Shown here one piece after another: positions 52,071 to 60,081 of a DNA stretch of 64,000 bases (position 1 is its first letter; each line of letters begins with the position of its first letter). Below the pieces are notes generated by a model. The model saw only the letters and a program-made list of their open reading frames with translations, had not been told where the DNA came from and did no database searches. Position numbers and translations under genes: made by a program. Source of the stretch: Anaerosphaera aminiphila DSM 21120 (GTDB taxonomy: Bacteria > Bacillota > Clostridia > Tissierellales > Peptoniphilaceae); the NCBI RefSeq assembly GCF_900129925.1, contig NZ_FQXI01000001.1:1-64000 (forward strand), read 5' to 3'.

Positions 52071-53522
52071 ATGAATAAGTTAATTAATTTAGAGCCTAAT
52101 AGGGTATTTCATTATTTTGAAGAAATGACTAAAATTCCAAGATGTTCTCTACAAGAAGATAAAATTGCTGACTATTTAGAAAATTTTGCAAAAGTACATT
52201 CTTTAGAGTATATAAGAGATAGTAGTAATAATATTATTATTAAAAAAGCCGCTTCTTTGGGTTATGAAAAATCACCTGTTTTAATTATTCAGGGCCACAT
52301 GGATATGGTTTGTGAAAAAACTGAAAGCTGTAATATAAATTTTGAAGAAGATCCAATTCCCTTTGAAGTAGAAGGAGATTTGATTATATCAAAAGAAACT
52401 ACTCTTGGAGCAGATAATGGAATTGCAGTGGCAATGGCTTTGGCAATACTAGAAGATGATACTATTGAACACCCTCCATTGGAGGTTTTAATAACTTCTA
52501 ATGAAGAAAATGGAATGAGTGGAGCTAGGAATTTAGACGGATCTCTATTAAAAGGTGAAATGCTTTTAAATTTAGACTCTGAAACTGAAGGCGTAGCTTG
52601 TATTGCTTGTGCTGGAGGACAGAGAGAATCTATTTCTTTTCCAAAGGAGTTTAAGAAAGCTGAAGATAAAAGAGAGTTTTATGAAGTTAGTGTATCTGGT
52701 TTAAAGGGAGGTCATTCAGGTCAAGATATTCAAAAGGGCTTGGGAAACTCAAACAAACTATTAGCCAGAAGTTTATATAAGATAAATACTAACTTTGATA
52801 TTGACCTTGTAGATATAATTGGCGGAGCAAAACCCAATGCGATACCAAGATATGCAAAAGCTATAATTGCTATTTATGAAGAAGATAAAAAAGATATACA
52901 AAATTTAATCGTTAAGTTAAATAGAGACTTTGTAAAAGAATTTGGAAAAGTTGATCCCGATGTTAGATTAAATTTTGAAAAAACAGATAAGTTTGAAAAA
53001 GTTTTAAAAAATTCTCTAAAGACAGATATTATTAATTTAATTAATGTGCTTCCAAATGGAGTACAGAGTATGAGTCAAGATATTGAAGGCTTAGTTGGAT
53101 GTTCAACTAATGTTGGAGTTATAGAAAGCTATGATGACAGAATAGATGTACTAGTGAATATAAGATCTGCACTATCTTCTCTTAAAGAAGAAGTTGGAAA
53201 TATTGACAAAGTTTGTGCGGAAGCATTTAATGCACATTATAAAATTTTAAGTTCTTATCCAGCTTGGGAATATAAAGATGAATCAAAAATTAGAGACTTG
53301 GCATCTAGAGTCTACAAAGATTTATTTGGAACAGAGCTTGAGCTAGAGGCAATTCATGCCGGCTTAGAATGCGGATTATTTAAAGAAAGTATTGGTGATA
53401 TTGATATGTTATCAATAGGACCTAATATATATGGACCTCATGCACCAGGGGAAAGACTAGAAATAAACTCAACTAAAAGAGTTTATGAATTTGTAATAAA
53501 TATATTAAAAAATTTAAAATAA
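52071..53522 (+). CDS. pepD: Aminoacyl-histidine dipeptidase (PepD, M20 family)
   Basis: A 483-residue zinc dipeptidase that degrades Xaa-His and other dipeptides. The metal and catalytic residues are in IQGHMDMVCEK (H-x-D), LGADNGIAVA, TSNEENGMSGA (Glu pair), LNLDSETEG and the C-terminal HAGLECGLFKE, in the order usual for PepD. A lid/dimerisation insert covers about 200-390. AAGGAGG precedes the start. It suits an amino-acid or peptide-fermenting lifestyle. Confidence 0.93.
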   Translation: MNKLINLEPNRVFHYFEEMTKIPRCSLQEDKIADYLENFAKVHSLEYIRDSSNNIIIKKAASLGYEKSPVLIIQGHMDMVCEKTESCNINFEEDPIPFEVEGDLIISKETTLGADNGIAVAMALAILEDDTIEHPPLEVLITSNEENGMSGARNLDGSLLKGEMLLNLDSETEGVACIACAGGQRESISFPKEFKKAEDKREFYEVSVSGLKGGHSGQDIQKGLGNSNKLLARSLYKINTNFDIDLVDIIGGAKPNAIPRYAKAIIAIYEEDKKDIQNLIVKLNRDFVKEFGKVDPDVRLNFEKTDKFEKVLKNSLKTDIINLINVLPNGVQSMSQDIEGLVGCSTNVGVIESYDDRIDVLVNIRSALSSLKEEVGNIDKVCAEAFNAHYKILSSYPAWEYKDESKIRDLASRVYKDLFGTELELEAIHAGLECGLFKESIGDIDMLSIGPNIYGPHAPGERLEINSTKRVYEFVINILKNLK

Positions 53523-53534
53523 ATGGAGGGTATT

Positions 53535-53897
53535 ATGACAAATAATAAATCTTGTTGTGGCAATGACCACAATCATGAGCATAACCACGAATGTTGTAAC
53601 CATAATCACGATCTTCAAGATCACGATCATGAATATATTGATGAGGAATTTGAAACTATAATATTGACACTTGAAGATGATTCAGAACTTGAGTGTATAG
53701 TATTGGGAGTTTTTGATTTTGAAGATAAATCCTATATTGCTTTAGTTCCATCAGATGAAAAAGATGGTGAAGAAGTGCTTATATATGATTATCTAGAACT
53801 TGAAAATGACGAAATGGAATTAAATGTAATTGAAGATGAAGAACTTTTCAATAGAGTTTCAAAAGAATTTGAAAACTTATTTTTTGAAGAAGAGTGA
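53535..53897 (+). CDS. DUF1292 protein with a His/Cys-rich N-terminus
   Basis: A 120-residue protein. Residues 7-34 contain four cysteines and eight histidines (CCGNDHNHEHNHECC then NHNHD and DHDHEY), a likely metal-binding tail. Residues 38-120 are a DUF1292 domain (ETIILTLEDDSELECIVLGV, YIALVPSDEKDGEEVLIYDY) related to the gene at 12973. Start ATG 53535 has GGAGGG upstream; the frame is open further up without a site. It overlaps the peroxiredoxin gene by four bases. Metal storage, delivery or sensing is inference. Confidence 0.82.
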   Translation: MTNNKSCCGNDHNHEHNHECCNHNHDLQDHDHEYIDEEFETIILTLEDDSELECIVLGVFDFEDKSYIALVPSDEKDGEEVLIYDYLELENDEMELNVIEDEELFNRVSKEFENLFFEEE

Positions 53898-54346
53898 TTT
53901 ATTTGGAAAAAAACTTTAATTTAGATTCTACTAGTGGTAAAGTTGTCTCATTAGATGATTTTAAGGGGAAATATTTAGTTCTCTATTTTTATCCTAGAGA
54001 TAATACTTCTGGTTGCACACTAGAAGCAAATCAATTTTCAGAGAACTATGATGATTTTAAAAAACTTGAGTGTGAAGTGCTTGGAATAAGCAAGGATTCA
54101 ATAAAAAGTCATCTAAAATTTAAAGAAAAGGAAAATATACCTTTTGATTTACTATCAGATTCAGATAAGATTGTACATGAAAATTATGGCGTTTTAAAAC
54201 CTGCAAAAATGTATGGCAAAGATGTCATAAAGACAATTAGATCTACATTTGTATTTGATAAAGAGGGCAACCTTATAAAAGAATATAGGGATGTAAAAGC
54301 AAAAGATCATGCTTTAGAGGTATTAGAGTATATAAAAAGTTTATGA
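53894..54346 (+). CDS. Bcp/PrxQ-type thioredoxin-dependent peroxiredoxin
   Basis: A 150-residue thiol peroxidase. The peroxidatic cysteine is in YFYPRDNTSGCTLEA (near 41) with the catalytic Thr four residues before it. The resolving cysteine that Bcp proteins usually have five residues later is replaced by Asn (CTLEAN), leaving only one in LECEVLG. The start is GTG 53894 overlapping the previous stop; TTG 53903 is an alternative and the ribosome site is weak for both. It overlaps the radical SAM gene by four bases. Confidence 0.9.
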   Translation: MIYLEKNFNLDSTSGKVVSLDDFKGKYLVLYFYPRDNTSGCTLEANQFSENYDDFKKLECEVLGISKDSIKSHLKFKEKENIPFDLLSDSDKIVHENYGVLKPAKMYGKDVIKTIRSTFVFDKEGNLIKEYRDVKAKDHALEVLEYIKSL

Positions 54347-55254
54347 TATATAGGAAATATTCAGATTTTTTAAAAGAGCGTTTTAATGAAAAAGTATATA
54401 AATTACCAGTTAAATTAGACTTAACCTGTCCCAATAGGGACGGGAGTCTAGGTTATGGTGGGTGTAGTTTTTGTGGTGAAGAAGGCGGAAGTTTTGAAAA
54501 TCAATATGGCAGTGTTGAAGAACAACTTCTTAAAGATAAAGTAGTTATTCAAAAAAAATACAATGCTAAAAAATTTATTGCCTATTTCCAAAATTTTACA
54601 AATACCTATACCAGTATAGAAAATTTTAAAGAAAATATAGAACAGTGTTTAATGGAAGATGTTGTTGGAATTTCCATTTCAACAAGACCTGATTGTATAC
54701 CTGAAATCTTCTTAGATTATTTAGAAGAAATCAATAAAAAGGTTATGGTTACACTTGAACTTGGATTACAGACAGCAAATTATAAGACCCTCTATAAAAT
54801 AAACAGAGGTCATGGAATAGCCGAATTTATTGATGGAGTCATTAGAACTCATAGAAGAGGAATTAGGGTATGCGCACATGTAATCTTAAATTTGCCCTAT
54901 GATGATAAATTAGATACTATAGAAACTGCTAAAGTTTTAAATGCTTTAAATGTGGAAGAAGTAAAAGTGCATGCATTGTATATTTTAAAAAATACTGTAC
55001 TTGGAAATTTATATGAAAAAGGAAATATTGAACTGATAACTTTAGAAGAATATAAAGATAGAGTTATACTCTTTCTACAATATTTAGATGATAAAATTGT
55101 AGTGCAGAGACTTATTGGACGTGCTCCTGAAGAAAATAGTTTATTTTGTAATTGGGATACATCTTGGTGGAAAATTAGAGATGATATTGTTGAAAAAATG
55201 CAGATAAATAATTTTTATCAGGGTCAATATATTAGAAAGGATATGATAGTATGA
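54343..55254 (+). CDS. Radical SAM protein, TIGR01212 (YhcC) family
   Basis: A 303-residue radical SAM enzyme. The [4Fe-4S] cysteines are in LTCPNRDGSLGYGGCSFCG, where the first is 12 residues before the C-x2-C pair, the spacing of the YhcC/TIGR01212 family. TLELGLQTANYKTLYKINRG and the C-terminal RDDIVEKMQ block agree. Substrate is unknown; an RNA modification has been suggested by others for related proteins. It overlaps both neighbours by four bases. Confidence 0.9.
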   Translation: MIYRKYSDFLKERFNEKVYKLPVKLDLTCPNRDGSLGYGGCSFCGEEGGSFENQYGSVEEQLLKDKVVIQKKYNAKKFIAYFQNFTNTYTSIENFKENIEQCLMEDVVGISISTRPDCIPEIFLDYLEEINKKVMVTLELGLQTANYKTLYKINRGHGIAEFIDGVIRTHRRGIRVCAHVILNLPYDDKLDTIETAKVLNALNVEEVKVHALYILKNTVLGNLYEKGNIELITLEEYKDRVILFLQYLDDKIVVQRLIGRAPEENSLFCNWDTSWWKIRDDIVEKMQINNFYQGQYIRKDMIV

Positions 55255-55676
55255 TTAAGTTTATTTTAGGAGCTAAGGGATCTGGTAAAACTAGATGGCT
55301 TATTGACAATGCAAATGCTGATTATAAAAGCGGAAATGGAAATATTGCTTTTGTAGAAGTTGATGATGATCACATATTTAGTCTTGATTATAATGTTAGA
55401 TTGATAAATGCGACAGATTACATGTTAGATGATGTTGAGTCTTTTTATGGATTTATTTGTGGATTAATGGCAATGGATTATGATTTACAAAAAATATATA
55501 TAGATGGAATTTACAAGGTATTACATTTAACTGTTGAAGATCTAGAGCATATAACAAATAAAATAGAAAAGGTAAAAGAGGCAAATAACAGAGAAATATA
55601 TATAAATGTGGATTATCTTTTAGATGATATGCCAGAATCATTAAAAGATCATGCGTTGGAAGTTAAACCTCAGTAA
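55251..55676 (+). CDS. Small P-loop protein of unknown function
   Basis: A 141-residue protein starting MIKFILGAKGSGKTRWLIDNAN, with Walker A GAKGSGKT at 7-14 and a possible Walker B acidic strand KIYIDGIYK near residue 80. Otherwise unrecognised. It is smaller than known ATPase families and lacks membrane segments. Coupled to the radical SAM gene by a four-base overlap and followed by a 27-codon miniprotein gene. A nucleotide-binding helper of the radical SAM enzyme is one guess. Confidence 0.75.
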   Translation: MIKFILGAKGSGKTRWLIDNANADYKSGNGNIAFVEVDDDHIFSLDYNVRLINATDYMLDDVESFYGFICGLMAMDYDLQKIYIDGIYKVLHLTVEDLEHITNKIEKVKEANNREIYINVDYLLDDMPESLKDHALEVKPQ

Positions 55677-55685
55677 GGTGATATT

Positions 55686-55769
55686 GTGAATAAGAAAATG
55701 ATAAGAACAATAGCCATGATTTTAGTTCTTGCTATGGTAGTACCATTTTTATTGCAAGTTTTAAATTAG
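55686..55769 (+). CDS. 27-residue single-helix membrane miniprotein (Prli42-like)
   Basis: GTG at 55686 is preceded by AAGGTGAT with good spacing. The frame encodes MNKKMIRTIAMILVLAMVV followed by PFLLQVLN: a basic N-terminus and one membrane helix. Length and pattern resemble Prli42, the miniprotein that anchors the stressosome in Listeria and is found widely in Bacillota, but sequence this short cannot prove it. It sits ten bases after the P-loop gene and 14 before the next. Confidence 0.65.
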   Translation: MNKKMIRTIAMILVLAMVVPFLLQVLN

Positions 55770-55783
55770 ATGTAGGAGTTTTT

Positions 55784-56335
55784 GTGAACTATATAAACAA
55801 AATTAATATGTTTGAAGATTTTTTTGAACATCGTTCATTCTTGATAAATAAATACAGTAATGGGAACATTACTAAACGTGAATTTTTAAAGTATAATTAT
55901 GATTATTTTATATCGGTAAATGCTAGACCTTTTTTAAAAATAGATTCTTATGAAAAAGGACTATTTAACTACCAATATTATAATGGAATGGCTAAGTATT
56001 ATAAAATGTTAGCTAAAGAAGTGAAAAACACAAAAAAGCATTCCAGATATTATAATTACTACTTAAATCTCGGAAACAAATATTATGATGGGAAAGATGA
56101 AAGTGCTCTAGCTATACTTAAACTTCAAGACTTTGAAGATGTTCAAAGCTATTTTATAAAATGTGATTCTGATTACTTGAAAGATAGTTTATATGAAATA
56201 GTTTTAGAAAATAAGACGGAGGCAATTTTTCACTCGAAAGCTGAATGGTTGTTAAAAATTTTAAAAGAAAAAAAAGTGTTTGATTCAGATGTAAAAACAT
56301 CTTTAATTGAAGAATATATTAATGAAAAATATTAA
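55784..56335 (+). CDS. Conserved hypothetical protein (DUF6648-like)
   Basis: A 183-residue soluble, tyrosine- and lysine-rich, mostly helical protein (INMFEDFFEHRSFLINKYSN, YNGMAKYYKMLAKEVKN, YYNYYLNLGNKYYDGKDES). It looks like a DUF6648 member seen in Tissierellia and other Clostridia. No catalytic motif is visible. GTG 55784 has TAGGAG upstream. It ends the run that starts at DUF1292 (53535) and is followed by a shared terminator. Confidence 0.7.
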   Translation: MNYINKINMFEDFFEHRSFLINKYSNGNITKREFLKYNYDYFISVNARPFLKIDSYEKGLFNYQYYNGMAKYYKMLAKEVKNTKKHSRYYNYYLNLGNKYYDGKDESALAILKLQDFEDVQSYFIKCDSDYLKDSLYEIVLENKTEAIFHSKAEWLLKILKEKKVFDSDVKTSLIEEYINEKY

Positions 56336-56337
56336 AT

Positions 56338-56376
56338 AAAAATGTAGAGTTGGAATTTCAACTCTACATTTTTATT
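56338..56376. terminator. Bidirectional terminator between the DUF6648-like gene and murC
   Basis: AAAAATGTAGAGTTG pairs with CAACTCTACATTTTT across GAATTT; T-runs occur in both directions. Confidence 0.9.
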
Positions 56377-56380
56377 TAAT

Positions 56381-57763
56381 CTAACTATCTAATAACATAT
56401 CACCTATTTTATACACATCTCCAGCTCCCATAGTAATGACCATATCTCCTTCTTTTAAATTTTCTTTAAGGTATTTTACAATATCATCAAAATCTTTAAT
56501 ATAGAGGCTTTCATTTCCATTAAGTTGAATTGCTTCATAGAGAGTCTTAGAGTGAATATCTCCATAGTCCTTTTCTCTTGCAGCATAAATATCTGTGATA
56601 ATAGTAATATCTGCATCGTTAAAAGATTTTGAAAAACTATCTAAAAGAAGTTTTGTCCTAGTAAAAGTATGTGGTTGAAATATACAATACAATTTTCCCT
56701 TAAGCCCTTTTCTAATTGCATTTAAAGTAACTTTTATTTCAGTTGGATGGTGAGCATAGTCATCTTTTACAATGGCTCCATTATAAATCCCCTTAAATTC
56801 AAGTCTTCTGTGAACTCCAGTATAAATTTTAATTCCCTCTATAGCAGTTGAAAAAGAAATTCCATTTTCAACTGATGCTGTTATTGCAGCAAGAGAATTG
56901 TATACATTGTGAATCCCCATTACGGAAAGACTTACACTGTCAACATAATTGCCATTATAATATAAGTCATAATTAGGATATCCATTTGAATCATAAGAAA
57001 CATTTTTTGCCCTGTAATTTGCATTATTATCTATTGCAAAAGTAACAACATTGCAGTTTGTTGAATTTTTAAGTAAAGCTGTATTTTCGTCATCAATATT
57101 TAAAATTAATTTATCATTTTTTGTTAAATTTTCAGAATACTTTTTAAAAGTATTTATTATGTGCTCAATGTTGTCAAAATAATCTAAATGATCTTCATCA
57201 ATATTTAATATAATTGCAGTAGTAGGATAATATTTTAAAACATTAGCTTTATACTCACAAGCCTCTGTTAAAAAAAGTTTTTTTCCTCCGATTTTCACAT
57301 TACCTTGTATTCCATCTAACTGCCCTCCTAATAAAATAGTAGGATTTATATCTATATTTTTAATTATTTCAGTAATCATAGAAGTAGTTGAAGTCTTTCC
57401 ATGAGTACCAGACACAGCAATTGAAGATTGATAGTTTTTCATAATAGCGCCTAAGAAGGAAGCTCTATCTATTATATCGATTTTTGATTTAATAGCAGCA
57501 GCTAACTCTTCATTGTCCAAGCTAATTGCATCAGTAAAAACAATTAAATCTGCATCTTTAATATTAGCAGGGGAATGAACGTTATATATTATTGCACCAT
57601 CATTTTTTAATTTATCTATTATTTGACTACCTTTTGCATCAGAACCAGATACTACATACCCTTCACTTAACATTATTTCAGCTAAGCCACTCATAGAAAT
57701 TCCTCCTATGCCAATGAAGTGGATATGTCTATATTTATGATCATTTATATTAAAACTAAACAT
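56381..57763 (-). CDS. murC: UDP-N-acetylmuramate-L-alanine ligase MurC
   Basis: A 460-residue peptidoglycan ligase adding L-Ala to UDP-MurNAc. UDP-binding GIGGISMSGLAEIM (18-31), ATP loop SGTHGKTSTTSMI near 118, metal-site DEDHLDYF near 197 and C-terminal DDYAHHPTEIK are in order. GGAGG precedes the ATG on the minus strand. It is divergent from spoVG. Length is normal. Confidence 0.96.
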   Translation of the reverse strand: MFSFNINDHKYRHIHFIGIGGISMSGLAEIMLSEGYVVSGSDAKGSQIIDKLKNDGAIIYNVHSPANIKDADLIVFTDAISLDNEELAAAIKSKIDIIDRASFLGAIMKNYQSSIAVSGTHGKTSTTSMITEIIKNIDINPTILLGGQLDGIQGNVKIGGKKLFLTEACEYKANVLKYYPTTAIILNIDEDHLDYFDNIEHIINTFKKYSENLTKNDKLILNIDDENTALLKNSTNCNVVTFAIDNNANYRAKNVSYDSNGYPNYDLYYNGNYVDSVSLSVMGIHNVYNSLAAITASVENGISFSTAIEGIKIYTGVHRRLEFKGIYNGAIVKDDYAHHPTEIKVTLNAIRKGLKGKLYCIFQPHTFTRTKLLLDSFSKSFNDADITIITDIYAAREKDYGDIHSKTLYEAIQLNGNESLYIKDFDDIVKYLKENLKEGDMVITMGAGDVYKIGDMLLDS

Positions 57764-57906
57764 GTAAACCTCCTATTAATTAACCAAACTAATTATAACA
57801 TTAAATATAGAAAAGTAAAAATATATAATTATCGTTAATATTTTAATTAATGTATATTTTAAGCAATAAATATAGTATAATTAAAAATAGAAGGGGTGAG
57901 TATTAA

Positions 57907-58203
57907 GTGAAAATCACAGACGTAAGAATTAGAAAATTACCTGATGAAGGTAAAATGAAAGCTATAGTTTCGGTTACTTTTGATGATGAGATTGTTATTC
58001 ATGACATAAAAATAATAGAAGGTGCTGATTCCTTATTTATAGCTATGCCAAGTAGAAAGCTTCCAAACGGTGAATTTAGAGATATCGCACATCCTATTAA
58101 CGCAGAATCAAGAAAAAAAGTTGAGGATGCTGTTTTCGCTAAATACGAAGAAATTATCAATGAGCCTGAAGAAAAAGAAGAAGTAGAATCTACTCAGGAG
58201 TAA
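57907..58203 (+). CDS. spoVG: SpoVG family regulatory protein
   Basis: A 98-residue Spo[42 protein letters not shown] and an acidic tail. Found in sporulating and non-sporulating Bacillota; it binds RNA and DNA and modulates cell envelope and virulence genes, so it does not prove sporulation. GTG start with GGGGTGA upstream. Often beside glmU, but here it stands alone, divergent from murC. Confidence 0.96.
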   Translation: MKITDVRIRKLPDEGKMKAIVSVTFDDEIVIHDIKIIEGADSLFIAMPSRKLPNGEFRDIAHPINAESRKKVEDAVFAKYEEIINEPEEKEEVESTQE

Positions 58204-58223
58204 CAATTGAATAATTTAAAACT

Positions 58224-58252
58224 AAAAGTCCATAATTATGGACTTTTTTTTG
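58224..58252. terminator. Bidirectional terminator between spoVG and the AraC gene
   Basis: AAAAGTCCATAA and its exact complement, then a T-run on the plus strand. It overlaps the last codon of the AraC gene. Confidence 0.85.
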
Positions 58253-58880
58253 TATTGTTTATATTTATTTTAAATTGATTTGGAGTAGTACCCGTATATT
58301 TTTTAAAAGTTGTAGAAAAATGTGATTGAGAAGAAAAGCCACAATCATAAGCTATATAGTCAAAATTTTTACGGCTTTGAATAATTAATAATTTAGCTCT
58401 GTTGACTCTTAATATATTTATGTATTCACAAAATCTATATCCTGTTTCTTTTTTAAACAAGCAACACAAATAATTTTTAGAGATATGTAATTTGTCAGCT
58501 ATTTCTGTTAAAGTTATTTTTTTATTAAAAGTAACATTTATAATATCAAGAGCATTTTTAATAATTAAATGATCATTTTTTTCTAGTGTAATCTCTAAAT
58601 TATTTGAATATTCTTTTATTAATTTTTCTCCAAAATGTATCAAATTTTGAAGATTATTTTCATTAGAAATTATTTTATCGTTTTTATGAGCTAGGTTTTC
58701 CAAGTCTCTATTATATTTCAACAAAAAATAAGTATATAAAAAAATATTCAAGGTATTTAAATATTTTTTTATACTATTTACATTATAATTTGTGTTTTTT
58801 ATATTGGTACTATATATATTAATAGCTTCTTTTACAGTTGATGGACTGAGTTGTTCTGCCAAGGCAATTTGATTAAGCAT
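58236..58880 (-). CDS. AraC-family transcription regulator
   Basis: A 214-residue regulator. The C-terminal 100 residues hold two HTH motifs (LTEIADKLHISKNYLCCLFK and FDYIAYDCGFSSQSHFSTTF then KKYTGTTPNQFK). The N-terminal 110 residues are helical without a cupin signature, so the signal is unknown. GGAG precedes the ATG on the minus strand. Divergent from the flavodoxin gene, across a gap with direct repeats that fit AraC binding. Confidence 0.9.
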   Translation of the reverse strand: MLNQIALAEQLSPSTVKEAINIYSTNIKNTNYNVNSIKKYLNTLNIFLYTYFLLKYNRDLENLAHKNDKIISNENNLQNLIHFGEKLIKEYSNNLEITLEKNDHLIIKNALDIINVTFNKKITLTEIADKLHISKNYLCCLFKKETGYRFCEYINILRVNRAKLLIIQSRKNFDYIAYDCGFSSQSHFSTTFKKYTGTTPNQFKININNTKKSP

Positions 58881-58890
58881 AATTATCTCC

Positions 58891-58920
58891 TTTATATAAA
58901 ATTATGATAGCTTTATATAA
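58891..58920. promoter_or_regulatory. Direct repeats in the AraC/flavodoxin divergent promoter
   Basis: TTTATATAA at 58891-58899 and 58912-58920, exactly 21 bases (two helical turns) apart: the layout of AraC-family sites. The second repeat ends where the -35 of the flavodoxin promoter would be; its -10 is TATAAT at 58941-58946 and the -35 is poor, as expected for an activated promoter. Confidence 0.5.
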
Positions 58921-58986
58921 TTTATTTTATCTAATTCTATTATAATTTATATATAAATGATAAACAATATCAAAAAGGAGATAATT

Positions 58987-59415
58987 ATGAAAAAAGTAAA
59001 TATAATTTATTGGACAGGAACAGGAAATACAGAAATTATGGCAAATGCCATGGGAAAGGGTGCAGAGGGCGCAGGTGCTGAAGTAAAGATAATTGAAGTC
59101 GGCCAAGCAACTGAAGATGATGTTAAAAGTGTTAACAATATAGCATTTGGATGTCCTGCAATGGGTGCTGAAGAATTGGAAGAAACAGAAATGAGACCAT
59201 TTATGGATAAGGTAAATTCACTTTTAGCAGGAAAAAATGTAGTAATTTTTGGATCTTATGAATGGGCAGATGGAGAGTGGATGAGATCATGGCAAGATGA
59301 GATCATGGCTACTGGATGTAAATTAATTGCCGATGGTTTTATAGCCTATGATTCACCAGATGAAGATGCTATAGATGAATGCGAATCACTAGGTAAAGAT
59401 TTAGCTAACGCTTAA
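58987..59415 (+). CDS. Flavodoxin (short chain)
   Basis: A 142-residue FMN electron carrier. The phosphate-binding loop is WTGTGNTEIMA (9-19), followed by FGCPAMGAEELEE and FGSYEWADGEWM, which flank the isoalloxazine ring. ATG 58987 follows AAAGGAG; the in-frame codon at 58957 lies within the promoter. It is probably under control of the divergent AraC regulator and may replace ferredoxin when iron is short. Confidence 0.93.
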   Translation: MKKVNIIYWTGTGNTEIMANAMGKGAEGAGAEVKIIEVGQATEDDVKSVNNIAFGCPAMGAEELEETEMRPFMDKVNSLLAGKNVVIFGSYEWADGEWMRSWQDEIMATGCKLIADGFIAYDSPDEDAIDECESLGKDLANA

Positions 59416-59416
59416 A

Positions 59417-60004
59417 ATGTATAAGAAAAATTTTTTAGAATTTTATAAATTTATTGATAAATATGATGACTTTAATTATTTATTGGCAATACTTAGATTT
59501 TTAACATCGCCAACATCCTCAAATATTAAAATAGCTACATTAGTAAATATTTGTAACTCAAGTAGGAAATTAAAGGATATTTGGAGTGAAAACAAAGATT
59601 TTTTTAGGAAAATGTTAAATGTGGATTATTTTGAATTTAAAGAAAGTGAAAACTTTACTTTAGTTTATTTTTATAAAAAAAAACTTTTAAAAGAAATTTT
59701 ACTAGAAGAAAGCATAAGTAACTATTTAATTAGTTTAAATTATAGAGAATATGAAACTGTAGAAAAATATTTAAATGTATTAAAATCTAAGTTTACAGAG
59801 AACAATAGTTGCCCAAATGAAATAGGTGTTTTTCTGGGATATCCCTTAAACGATGTAATAGATTTTGAATGTAAAAATAAAGAGTGCAAGTTAAGTGGAT
59901 ATTGGAAATGCTATAATGACATATATGCATCGAAAAAGACCTTTGAAAAATATGATAATGAAAAGTTAAAAATTATAGAGAAATACTACAAAGATGCTAT
60001 ATGA
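59417..60004 (+). CDS. DUF3793 family protein
   Basis: A 195-residue protein. The C-terminal half carries EIGVFLGYPLNDVIDFECKN and CKLSGYWKCYND, the core of DUF3793, with several cysteines that could bind metal. Family members accompany flavodoxin and metal-uptake genes in Clostridia, and this one starts two bases after the flavodoxin stop. Function unknown; a link to iron or heme supply is inference. Confidence 0.8.
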   Translation: MYKKNFLEFYKFIDKYDDFNYLLAILRFLTSPTSSNIKIATLVNICNSSRKLKDIWSENKDFFRKMLNVDYFEFKESENFTLVYFYKKKLLKEILLEESISNYLISLNYREYETVEKYLNVLKSKFTENNSCPNEIGVFLGYPLNDVIDFECKNKECKLSGYWKCYNDIYASKKTFEKYDNEKLKIIEKYYKDAI

Positions 60005-60026
60005 GATACTATAGCATCTTTTTTTT
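59991..60026 (+). terminator. Terminator after DUF3793 gene
   Basis: AAGATGCTATA, loop TGAGATAC, TATAGCATCTT, then six T. Confidence 0.88.
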
Positions 60027-60081
60027 ATCAAAATTAGATATAGAAAGTCATATGTGTTATTATTTATTTGAGGCGATAAAT

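Noticed and set aside
57907-58203. spoVG as evidence that the organism forms spores
   Set aside because: SpoVG is common in non-sporulating Bacillota, and no sporulation-specific gene is in the window.
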